DNA of 64,000 bases from Spirometra erinaceieuropaei (taxonomy: Eukaryota > Platyhelminthes > Cestoda > Diphyllobothriidea > Diphyllobothriidae), in the NCBI GenBank assembly GCA_902702965.1, contig CACRXP010001008.1, positions 98,870-162,869 of the forward strand. Reading direction: 5' to 3'. The notes beneath the pieces are model-generated. The model was not told where the DNA came from. It saw only the letters and a program-made list of their open reading frames with translations, and did not search any database. Each line of letters starts with the position of its first letter. Position 1 is the first letter of the stretch. This document shows positions 12,701 through 24,400 of this stretch, in pieces. Both the position numbers and the translations under genes were made by a program.

Positions 12701-13020
12701 CTTTATTCCACCCTAATTTGTGTCATATAATTTGTTACTTCCGTTTATGCGAAACTCGTTAATGTCAGTGGTTTGTGCCATCAGGTTTGCGGCGCAATAT
12801 GAAGTTTGCGCCTGCAGTGACACAAGTAAGGAGTGTGGATGAGGGTCATTTGCATGTTTTACATGTAAAGGCATTTATGCCTGAGGCGAATGTAAACTCT
12901 AGCGCCCTGCGTAAAATTCCAAACACACCACATGAAATGTTTTCGTAATTTCAAACTGTTATACGGCCGCAAACATTTCTTCTTGACGGTGTGATATCAA
13001 CTACACATAACGTCTGACAG
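9780..13020. other. No gene recognised
   Basis: About 3.2 kb of AT-rich DNA with only short frames, the longest 109 codons (11351-11680, +). No domain, paired repeat or RNA gene was identified. Confidence 0.4.
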
Positions 13021-13029
13021 TGGCCAAAA

Positions 13030-13610
13030 GATGGGAACTTTGTTTTGTGGTAATCGCATCGGTGGCTCAAAGTACTTTGGAATTCCCGTTATCTTCATAG
13101 CCGTGCCTATGTACCCTACGCTAAGCACCAATCGACTTAGACCTTAAAGTGTATATCAAATTAATTCATATTTAAGTCCAGAAACGACTTCGTAATTTAC
13201 GCAAAGTGCTGGCTGCAGCTGTAGTCTGATTCCTTGCAAGTACTTGAAAATCTTCCACACTTTACAAACATTATAAAATTATTACGTAACTATTTTGACA
13301 ATGTAGATGCTTAGTCACTGTAATCATCCTCTCTCTCTGGACAGTTATGATACTTCCGCTGGGTTCTGCATGGGCGCCATAGGGAGTGGGCTGAGCTGGT
13401 TGGTTCCCTAGACTTGTGCAGCGCTCTATATCGTTACATTTAAAGGTAACCCCTATCAAATTTGAGCTAAATAAATGCTCCGAAAAATAAACTTACTCCG
13501 ACAGGGGTCAAAGACCTCTATTATTACCGTCACCATTTTTCTCGCTGACGTCCGGAGAAAAAATGTCTGACAAGACCAAGTTATGGCATTATTCGACGTG
13601 GTTTCTCTAA
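13030..13610. repeat. Diverged duplicated segment, copy 1 (pair with 16.9 kb)
   Basis: Matches 16900-17410 in the same orientation. The strongest blocks are around 13060-13110 (CGGTGGC then GTACTTTGGAATTCCCGTT), 13180-13230 (GACTTCG-AATTTA then a GCTGCAGCTG/GCTGTTGCT stretch) and 13535-13605 (CGCTGACGTC then ATTCGACGTGGT). Similarity is only partial between blocks. Frames are not shared, so this is probably two old copies of a non-coding mobile element. Confidence 0.55.
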
Positions 13611-13619
13611 TAAAATCCA

Positions 13620-16600
13620 GTCCATCGGGCCTAACGCGATCTTCTGTTTTCGAAGCGAGTGATACGGCATTTAATGCGACGCCTTTAACTCGATTTTCGC
13701 CTTCAGAGCCAGAACATGCGGGCTAGTGTAAGTAACAACGATTGGTTCTTCAAAATCCATTCCAATAGCAGAATTGTTCCCGGAAGACTTAGAGTAATCC
13801 ACTTTATCGATAAGGGACTCGAGTTTTGGATCGACGCGTTAGGGGCACGTCCGTTATGATTAAGAAGTGGAAGCTACTAGGCTTACAGGACCGGCTAGTC
13901 GCGATCATCTCAGATATTCAATTAACAGGAGAAAAGAAGATACGGAACAGGTGTCATTGTTCGACGTTCCCTTCACGTGCAAAATATTGAACCTGGCACC
14001 ACGGTCGCCAGAATAGTTACTTGCACACTATGTGTCCTCAGCTATCACAGCAATCACCCGATGCTACAGAGATACGGCTGTTTTGAAACACACTTGAACA
14101 AGATAAAACGCATTCTTGCGGATCGGAGGATGACTAAAAGTATTACAACAACTTTAGGACCAAATCCTATGACAGTCGTCAGCTAGACTTCGTGAACCAA
14201 TCCCGGTTGCGGCCACTATCCCCCCAACGCTTCCTTACTTTTGAACAAAAAACGTTCACTTGTTGTAGCATTCGCATAGTTCCTGGCGATAGGCTCCCCT
14301 ACGTGTCCAAAAAACTAAAATAACGATCCTTCGGTTTGAATGCTCGTGCCTCCAATTTTGAAACCGGGATCTAGATCTCATATGCTCGCTCTCATTTTAA
14401 TGGACTTATATTCATAGTCAAAACTTTATTCATTCATATCCAATAAGCAGAGTCTAGTATGTGGACGATGATGATTGGTTGCTCAGTTTGTTGATATCAG
14501 TGAGCAATATTTAAGACAATTTACTGTCATCTGCATTTGGTAGAAATTACTGACTGTAGGGATCAATAATATTATGCTATCTGCTCGTGGGTAGATGCGT
14601 TTGATTCCACTTTTTAACGGTAATTATGTTTCGTACATCCAACAATAGTTAAAAATGATGGTCCCTTATCATTGACTAGATGAAAATGTCTGACTTAGTG
14701 TCCACACACCGAGTATTACTATTTAGACTGCGGTTGCGCTGCCACTAAGTGCTCTACGTGTCTTTTAACTTTTCTTCCCAACTCTGTTTTTCACCCCCCG
14801 CATTACTTCTGTCCTCTCCTGGAGTGCGCCCTGCTGTATAGTAAAGCATGCAGCACACTGTGTTTTAATCTAAATACAATTGTTTAAAAATGTATTTCGT
14901 CATACTGCTACGTACAAAGGGTTTATCTGCATCCTTTTCGCTATGGAAGGGTACTAAATGTTTGCAAGCGCGTTTGACCTACCCAGAGCCTACTTGTATT
15001 GCTAGGTCATCCATCTGAATAAGCCTTGGTGACTATTCGGCAGAAACCAACCTTAAATCTCCTTTGCTTGCACACCTCTTTAGTAACTATAAATGAGTAG
15101 CTAGAATTTTGTTCGTTCATTATCGGAGAGTAGCGCAATATCAGCTCTGCTGTTGTGAGAAGGAGCCTAATGGGCCCTTAGTGGGCAGAGTGTGCGGTTT
15201 GTTGACGCACGCCAGCCAGGTAATCCGTTGGCGCACTGGAATATTTACTGCCAGAGGCCAAATGATAGTTTTTTTTATGTCTTCCTACACGACGATAGCA
15301 AATATAGGCCGGTTGACATCGTAGACTAAGGCAACGAAGACCGGAATGATCATCCATGCCTATTAACAGCCATCAGCCAGTCATATCCACTTATAACTTT
15401 TGTGACCTCCATGGGACGATTCCGTAACCGTAGGTCTTTCGCTCTAACCAAGGCATATGCCTGATCACAACCGACAGGACAACGGGTCCGTGGCTCGGGT
15501 AGCCTTTGTGCTTGTCTATGTGGTTTGTCTGTGCCGAGCCGGCAGACGTCATGGAAAAAACGAGCACATCCGTAGGCAGATTCTTGCTTGCGGAAAATGC
15601 GAGAATTATGTTTGAAGGCGCAAATGCCACCGACTGATATTTTCTTAATGTTCCGTTCTAACAGTCTTTGCTCTGAAAATATTATCGCCTATATTTTAGT
15701 AACGTTTGCTTTTTGCGTTTTTATTCTCTCACATTAATTGCGTGCAAAGATGGGCATTCGATTTGTCTCCCTCACTTAACTGAGATCGTACCGCCTTTTT
15801 AGCACAAGGATGCATAGACTGATTACTGTGAATTTTATGTAGAAGTGTGACTGTTTTTAACACTTGGAATAGTTCGTCTATTTGTTTACTTTCAGTTATT
15901 TTTATGTAGCTTTTCGACGTTTTCGCATTTAAATTATTGACATATTTCTTTTTCCTGAAACAAATAGGGCGTTCAAAGGTTCAATGCCTGCGTCTTCTTT
16001 AAATAAACTAACCTAAAGTGAACATATTCTACAATTTTACTATCCGGAATATGTACTGTGACTATTTTATGAATTGTGCAATTAAACAATACGCAAATTC
16101 ACATTCCTCTTAATTTACCACAATCGTCAACTCTTTTTACGACAGAAAAAGTAATATTCTTAAAAGATCTTTGCTTATATGCACTAAGGACCTCGGTTAT
16201 GCAACTATGCACGAAACAAAATGGATGTCTGGTGTTTCGGTAACAGTTAGTCACTTCATTCCGTCTGCTATACTTAAGTTCACATATTATGGATATCTGC
16301 TTGTGATACTCATGTCGATACACAGAGATGAAACATTTGAAAATAGACGCAACTTCAGATGAATAAATCTTTTAGTCTTTCGGAGTCAAAGAAACCGACT
16401 ACTCTTTTATAATCGTTGGGACTAAATTCTGACATTGTTAACAAACGAGGACATTCCCTAAGCAAGATGCTGTCTGTCAGGGATATTGGGATTAACTCTG
16501 TTTTCGACAACCTCATGTGTAAAAATGAAAACTATAAACGGTTAATTATAGCAAACCGGAATCTCGATGTTTGAAAACTTTAAAAGGGATTTTAATAAAG

Positions 16601-16890
16601 AATTGGCGAAAAGTGAAGATATAAAAAGGGCTTTCAACCTAGTGGATTAAGTATTACAAAATAAATCCATCTCAATCTAGAACAAGGATAAACGAATTTA
16701 TGCGGCTGTTATTTGCATATAAATTTGTTCTCAATTTCGTCAGGGGAAGTGTTAATTAACTTGAACCAAAAAAAACAAATCCAGTTTTAAAACCTCATTA
16801 CACACAACAACGTTTTCCTAATTTTTGGCCACGCTACGGCCTCAAATATCTTTTATTATTAATGAGGGATGAACGACGCGCAACGTAGTG
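13620..16890. other. No gene recognised
   Basis: No supported exon, RNA or repeat seen. Frames here are all under about 80 codons and overlap on opposite strands. Confidence 0.4.
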
Positions 16891-16899
16891 CAGCAGCTG

Positions 16900-17410
16900 T
16901 GAAATCGAAAGTTTGTTCTGTCACGTCTCATACTGTAAACGCACCGGTGGCCCGAAGTTCTTTGGAATTCCCGTTGTCTTTTTAGCCGTGTCTACGTCCC
17001 ATACGCCAGAAATTAACGGATATTGATCTTGAAAATTATGTGGAATTTTTCATATTCATGCTCTAAACTGACTTCGCAATTTAAACAAAGGGCTCATTGT
17101 TGCTGTTGCTCATATATTAGAAGCTATCACGCAGACATTAAGCCAACGTTTGCGTTAAGGCAGAGTTGTCATCTCAATACATTGGGCAGTTATGATGCGT
17201 GTAGTGACGACACGTGGTACGACACCTTAAAGGATGGGCGGCACCAGCCCAAAGCTCGTATTCGTTGCCTGAAAAGGCATCCCACATACAATATAACTAG
17301 ATAACTGCTCCGAGCAATCAAATTTCTCCGTCACTAAATTGCTCGTTGACGTCAGGGAAAAAGTTGTTCAAGCTAAGCAATTAATGCTAGTATTCGACGT
17401 GGTCGACGAC
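16900..17410. repeat. Diverged duplicated segment, copy 2 (pair with 13.0 kb)
   Basis: Direct-orientation counterpart of 13030-13610. The best block here is at 16943-16985 (CGGTGGCCCGAAGT then TTTGGAATTCCCGTT). The right edge shows GTATTCGACGTGGT at about 17391. The 93-codon frame 17023-17304 lies inside this repeat and has no equivalent in the other copy, which argues against coding. Confidence 0.55.
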
Positions 17411-17519
17411 TATCAGAACTACAGCATCTTCAGGGCCACTTAGGAAGGTACGGCTATCCAAAAGGTTCATCAGCCGCAGCCTCCATAAACGCCAAAGCAG
17501 ATGCTCTGGAAGACCGCCA

Positions 17520-17645
17520 GCGAGTGCATAGGCCCGTTTACAACCGATATAACACACAGCCCGTGGCTCTGTGAGGAGGGTGTTGGACTTCTGACAACAA
17601 TGTGGCGTTGTCGAGCCTCAGAGTTTGCAAAGTTCGATGTTAGAT
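17520..17645 (+). mobile_element. tRNA-derived SINE, old fragment
   Basis: A diverged copy of the SINE head. AACCGATATAAC corresponds to the AACCGACAAGGC leader. CCCGTGGCTCTGTGAGGAGG is in the A-box position, TTGGACTTCTGAC in the anticodon-arm position and GTTGTCGAGCCTCAGAG in the B-box position. The body and tail are not recognisable. The order of four blocks with correct spacing makes chance similarity unlikely. Confidence 0.55.
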
Positions 17646-17649
17646 ATTG

Positions 17650-20470
17650 CTGACTATTGACGATTCGCAGACTAAAAATTCCACTTAAGACGTTTAATTG
17701 TTCTAGCCGACGTTTCTGGGTTCTTTCTTCACGTTGATTTTCCCAGTTATATCTGACAGCTTGCCAGTCTCGTGCATTATCTTGTTCTTACTGACTGGTA
17801 CGTTAAATAGGTGACACATCTTCATGGCCGTCGATCAGTTGAGGTTGGAATAGGGTTACATCAGTCACAGGCTTGACTTAGCGGTAGAACGCCGGCAGCA
17901 GGAATCAAAAGTGCAGATGCGCAAAGTCGTTTTCGTACTTGAAGCGTTGATTAATGTTGCTGCAGATAATTTAACAGACAGCAGAGTTTTTATTCAGGGG
18001 TACGCCTATCGGAGTCCTTAGTGGTCTGCAGAGATAAATCCCAGACAGTACAGAAGTCTTTCAGTGCATTCGAACTCTTGCAGTTGTGATAAGGTAGGAT
18101 AACCAAATCAGAAGTTATAAAAGATTGCGATGGTCGAGGGCTTGCAGTTCTTACGGGTAAATGTAGATGTTTGGTGTGATCATGATTATATCAGTTGATA
18201 ACTTAATTGTGATTCCATCCGGACGATGGTCTCCACGGTTTCGAAACTGTGGTAGGGTTCGTCTTGGCGGTGTCAATAAGAGTTTGCCTTAACTCTACAT
18301 AAACATGCTGAATTAACAGTGCCTGAGCTAAAATTCGTAAATATAGACAGACTCTACAGCAGGACGCGTAAAGGAAATGTGAAATATTTACAAAACGCAC
18401 GCTTGCGATGGATTTTTGTTATAGTTTAAACCAATTTAAAAACTTTATGCTCGTTTAATGTTAAATTGATCGGACTTTGCCGTGGATCATTTTCCCAAAT
18501 CTCGTCCTGCTTGCTGGCTTTCGTAAATCACCGAATATCCACCTAGAGGTAATGTAACTATTAAACACTCTATCTGCTACGACGTGTTACTAAAAACGAT
18601 GGAGAAAAGCTGGATTAAAATGTCTAACATTATTTTGCTTTTCAATCTGCCTAAATGTAGCAACTTCCCAAAATTGGCGGCCAGTGTGTGATTGTTTGCT
18701 TTGGCATGTGGTGTTACGCCTAGATGCGGGCACGACCATGCCAGCCACCTGCGCCCTGCTCGCGTCCTCGGTCTTCTTGACTGTGTCTTGATACCGTGTC
18801 TGGATTGGGGAGGAGATGGTGCAATAGATTATGTATAAGTCTACTATCACAAACGACTAATTTATTCGTAAGCCACCTTGCCTACTAACTCTTACTCTGG
18901 AGCACACGGTGGACATCGTCGACATCGACGGCCGAACTGTCATGTGTGTTTGCAATCGCGGACACCTTAATTACATTATCGGCCATATATTATGAAGTAT
19001 TCAGCCGAATGTTGTGGCATGTTTTCGATTAACAAAAAGCTTCAGTGACGTTGCGATATACATTCTGGTGTCACATAATGCCAAGCTGTTTCACTTGCGC
19101 CAGAATTCCGGTTTGTATTGCTAGCTTTTTTCAGCTGCGTGCGAAAGGCACAGTAGACAAAAAAACTACTTGTGTACTACACTTTGTTAGTGAGTTTCTA
19201 TGCACTTACATGCTCTTTTGTTGTTGTAGTAAATGCGCATAAACATTTTTATAGAATGACTTGACAGCAAATTACGTTTACTCTATCTGAGATTTAGAAA
19301 CTGCCTTTTCATGTTATGAATGTTTTTTTAATACGATACTGTTCAAGGCTGTGAAATCTTCTTCAACACATCAGTAACTTTTTAATAGCATTGTTTATGA
19401 ACCACATAATATGGTTGCAAGCCTCTGTAGGCTTTCATGTTTCATACTTGTCATCTATCTCTCAGTGCCCAGAAAGGAGTTATTTTACTAACACGGAAAG
19501 TGTATAGCATGTAGTTCGGAAACCGCAAACAATATTTCAAAATGATCCGAGGACTAAAACATTTTTCAGACTAAAAGATGCCATTACTCCAATCATTGCA
19601 TATTGTAAATACGTAGCTTTAGCCAAATGTGAATATAAGCATATATTTTTTTATGTGATTTCTACAATTTTGTTCATAAAAAAATGAAAAATTAGTAAAA
19701 AGGGTCAACAGCAGATATGCAGTCATTTCTTGCCGAGCGTTGCTTTTGCAGACGTGCCCACGAAAGCCGATTGAATAGGCGACATCCTGGCGTGAATAAA
19801 ATATCTTCGGAATGTGCTGTGCGATGGCAGGTATTATATTACCAACTAATAAGTCCCGTCTGGTAAAACACTAATTTTAAACATTAAGCCGAAAAATTCA
19901 GACGATTGGTTTTATGCTGTGTGCTTTGCTTTTCAGTGCAAAAACACAGACTCAGCCAAGACACTTTTCACAACAAGGAATATTACCAGCTGATTCTTGC
20001 ATTCACACACGTGACAGTTTCTTGGCAATCAATAATTCTTTTAGCAATTAAAATATGAACCAAAGCAATCGATGAAAATATTTGGTTAAAAAGGAAAAAA
20101 GGTTAGTTTAGTTTACTTGTTTTCAAAGGTGTGCGGCTTTAACAGCCTCTGAGTGTCATCAGTAAAATATACATAAACAACGTAAGTTTTTTGTCATGCG
20201 ATAAAAAAAACAGGCAACATTTCGCATTAATAAAGGAATACACTTGACCGAATGCGACGAAAATGACTGCTCGAAGTGAAATTCCTTACAGTGGCAGCAT
20301 GTCCTGCCTGAGTGATTTGAGGGTACCGTTCCTGGCATTTGCATATTTTGTGATTCGGATGGCATTCCATGGCACACGGCCTAGTCTTTCTTTCGAAATT
20401 AAATCCGAGGGGACGTTATGGAATAAGTGGCTGTGAGATTACCTTGACTGCAAACACAACGACTCGCATG
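17650..20470. other. No gene recognised
   Basis: AT-rich. At about 19740-19850 a block (GGCGACATCCTGGCG, then a TGCTGTGCGATGGCAG region) resembles 3945-4020 just inside the foldback copy at 3.4 kb, so part of this stretch may belong to that repeat family. No exon seen. Confidence 0.35.
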
Positions 20471-20474
20471 AGGA

Positions 20475-21474
20475 TGTCCAGTGAGTGACCTATCTCATTA
20501 AATGTTGGCTGAGATTCTGAAATGCGTTTTCGATTAGGAAGGATTACTTGGTCGCGGTTGTGATAATGATTATCTTAAGGCATATTTTTAAAAATTTTTT
20601 TGAGTCGGCAGGATGTCGGCTTTTAAATGCACTTCTTTTCAATCTCCTGTAGAAAGCGTGCTTGGCAATCAATGATTACTTAAGTAGCATGCATTTTTCC
20701 CATTGATTTTCGATGGTCTTGGAAATTCGAATATATTTTATAGAAACCATAAACAAAAATATGCTTTCTTTTAGTCAATCAATAGAAAATCACGTCTTTT
20801 TTATATTTTATACTTAAGGAATGATTATAATTAAGTTTTAAAAAAGTTTCTAATTATGAGACTTTTTAAGACCGCGAAATGTCCATTCACATAGCACCGT
20901 ACCTGTCCGTTTACCACTGCTACTCATGGAATGTGCAACATGGTCCGCATCCATTGCAAAATTTTATGGAGTCTGTATGATATCTCTTTACTGGCATAGA
21001 AAAATATGTGATTTTCTTTACGCGGAACGAATGCACCTTGTAGAGTGAAATCACTAAGCGCTAATGCAACGAAGGTTCAGGCTCCAAATTTTTCGGCAAT
21101 TAGAAAACTTTTTTAAAACCTAATTATGCTCCTTTCTTAAGTATAAAATATAAAAAAGACGTGATTTTCTATTGATTGACTAAATGAAAGCATATTTTTG
21201 TTTATGGTTTCTATGAAATAAATTTAAATTTCCAAGACCATCGAAAATCAATGGGAAAAATGCATGCTACATAAGTAGTCATTGATTGCAAAGCACGCTT
21301 TCTACAGGAGATTGAAAAGAAACGCATTTAAAAGCCAACATGTTGCCGAGTCCGAAATGTTATAAGAGTATGTCTTTAGATAATCTGTATTACAGCCGCG
21401 ACCAAGTAATTCTTCCTAATCGAAAACGCATTTTATAATTCCAGCCAACATTTCATGGGATAGGTCGCGGACAG
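20475..21474. mobile_element. Foldback transposable element, 1 kb
   Basis: Two long arms in inverted orientation, 20475-20858 and 21096-21474, are separated by about 237 bases. Matching blocks read inwards: GTGACCTAT-TCAT, AAATGTTGGCTG, AAATGCGTTTTCGATTAGGA, ACTTGGTCGCGG, CAATCTCCTGTAGAAAGCGTGC, CATTGATTTTCGATGGTCTTGG, AACAAAAATATGCTTTC, AATAGAAAATCACGTCTTTTTTATATTTTATACTTAAG. The arms are far more alike than the copy at 3.4 kb is to either arm. No transposase is encoded. Long arms without coding capacity are typical of foldback-type non-autonomous DNA transposons. A target-site duplication could not be fixed by eye. Confidence 0.75.
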
Positions 21475-21479
21475 TATAG

Positions 21480-24400
21480 TCCTACGCACTGGAAGGCAAT
21501 CACGGTATTTTTGGACGATTTCATTGCGAATGCAAATGTAGGAATTAAATATCGAACTAAAGAAAATTGCTTTGTTTGTTAGGTAGTTAATATGAATATC
21601 TGTAATCACTTATCATCCTGAATAGAAGCGAACAAAGACAAGCCACAAACTTCTCGGTTAATAAGATGAGCTTGAATGTAACTGAAACAGGTAAACTACG
21701 TAGCCAGGAAAGGCCGCCTAATGATGGAGAAGCCTACCTGGTTCCGACAACTCTGTCAACGGGTGGATATATATAAGGTGTCGCTGTATGGATGCCGTTC
21801 ATTGTGCACAAATCCTTCGCCTTGGATCTGGCGCGTTTGCGTTGGGGACCAGTATAATAAGTCAACATAGACATTCCAACAACGCGTGATTCTCGAGGCG
21901 GTTAAATGCGGGGTAATCAGCACATTCTGATGAAGCTTGCAGTGCAGACCAAAGCTTAGGCTTTACTGGTGCAACGCATACTTAAGTAAATGTATCAGCA
22001 AGACTTGCACCTTAAATCAACGTCGGCGTTAAACTATATCCTTGCCGACCTGTGAATTGCAGTTGTTGTCGTGTCCGACTTTGCGCAATGTTGATATCGA
22101 TTAAAACCCGAAGCCTATTTTGCGAATGAACACGGGCCAAGACATTTCGATTTCAGGCAACCATCCAAACCGTAGTGTGATAAGATTTTTGCCCAAGAAG
22201 CAAAAAATACGTTGATAGCAGAAGTGCGGATTCAATAAAGGCGATATATGTTAGCAGATAAATCGGAAAATTTGACGGATTTGATGAGCATTAATTCCTA
22301 AGACATCTGAAGTTCTCCGATCAAACACGAAGACTGCTCCTACTTATAACCCTAGTCTATGTGCTTAACACTACCAACAAAACAAATTCTCTCACCAAAC
22401 GTTTGGTCCATTTCCAAACCCAACGATGTGTCCTCTCCAGGGGCGTAGCCCAAGGGCAACTTTATCCTTTGATTGTATGCGATAGAATTGATGCAAAACG
22501 ATTTTTTTATTTTTGTAAAAAAAATACCATACAAGATTGCAGAAAATAACCTATTTACTTGTGTGTCGACGTTCGTCGACTGTAAGTTTTCATTTTTGTG
22601 AGGGCGTGCCAGAATTAACAAATCTGGACCTAAACAACCCAACTGATGAATCATTCATTGACCACGCTCTGATACCAAGCATTTCACTTAAGCCGTTTAG
22701 CAAGGCATAGGAGTATCCTGAGGACTTGTAAGAAAATAACTCATTTCCTTGGCTGAAGTCCTTTGGGGATCTGATGTGACTTCAGTATTCACTCAGGGCT
22801 AGAATTTAATGTCGCCTGGATTTTTCTATAGTCTCTTAAGTTGTTTTTTTCTAATGAACGCCTGTAGACTGCGCTGTAACAAATTATAATCGCTACGTAT
22901 CAGTCAAACTATTTCCAACGTATCCTGGTAGAGTATGGTAGAGCATTGCGTTTCCTGCGTAAGGGTAATCTACCCAAATGAATTTTTATTTCTGTGTGAG
23001 AATACACTACGTTTTGTGGTCGACGGTGTTTTTTTATAGATCCGCATTGATTGCAGAAAAAAAATGTTTATTACACTTTCATTTTTTACCTGTGTGCTGA
23101 CGTCCATAATACGTTTTTACAAAAAACCCTGTTACCAGCATTTGCTTCTCATAGTTTCGCGCAAGTAAAAAAACTCGAATAAGGAAAGCACTGTCTAATG
23201 ACTCCAGTCAGTCGCCACCTTTTTTAAAAGCTGTACCTCATGTTAAAGCTAATAATTGCACATTGCACTTAAAGACTTATTTCTGGAATTTTTCAACTTC
23301 GTTTCTACAGGAAAGATAACGGGAATTTGTAGGAATAACGACCAAAATTTTAAGCAACTGTTTAGAAAATAAGGAAAAAATTACATAATTCCTCTAAATC
23401 GCAAATGATAATTACTTCAACAGTTTATAAAATTAGTTGCCTAAGATCGTTACCAGTAACCACTCGCAGCTTTAAAACTAGCTTATTCTGATGGCACATT
23501 GATAGATATGTGTCCGCATTATAGTGGGAGAGTATAAGATAAAACGCGACGGAAATTTCGAATCAAGCTTAAAGTCTTGCCCCGTCTTATTTGTATAGTG
23601 ATAAGTGGTCAACGATCAAGCCCAGTGCGTCTTTTAGAAAAAGCACGTATTTTAATGCGCGAGGGGCACTGTGTAAAAGTGTCTAAAGTTGAATCCGGAA
23701 AATGAAGTAAAGGCTGATGCGCGACTGTTAGAACGGCCAGCATACTAATGATCCGCTCATTCTTGTGGTTCTTAGGAAGGACGGCTCCGTGGAGACGTGA
23801 AAGTGAAATTCGACCCAAAGTAAGTCAATGTATAAAAACGCTGGTGGTGATTTAGAAAAAAAAGAATATTAAGTCGAAAAATGGGAAAAGATTTATGAAC
23901 GTATAAACCCTAGTTGGCCAGATTCGTCTTATTTAAATTTAGATTGGAAGCAGGGAGAATTTCCTATGGTCAGTTTACCTTGTGTCACCTACCTGATAAG
24001 CTTGGCATCAGTCTTTTAATTTACTATTTATTTTCAGCGCTCGTTGAGAAATTGCGAGCTGAAAACATTAATTCTAGTCAGTTCAGAACATGTTGGACAA
24101 ATTATTTTTAAAAATTAGTCCACAGCGGAATGAAGTTGGTTTGCTAAAAAATTCAATTTTGTCTTGGCAGCATACATTTAGAAGAGCTTCATGTACATGA
24201 AAATGTCTTTCAGTGGACCGGCATTCAGAAAAAGCCGCTACTCTAGTCCGTTCTTGTTAGGAGTATTATAAATCTTCCTTAACAAAAATATGCAGGGTTA
24301 CGCTGAGTGTGTCTAAGATTTCTGAAGTAAGTATCCCATTGTCGCGCAGGCCGTAGTTTAATTTTTGCCTTCATATCTTTAAAGTTTTTAGATGGGATCA

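Noticed and set aside
22420..22460. GGGGCGTAGCCCAAGGG-like string
   Set aside because: Resembles a motif seen in some mobile elements, but no second copy or coding context is present in the window.
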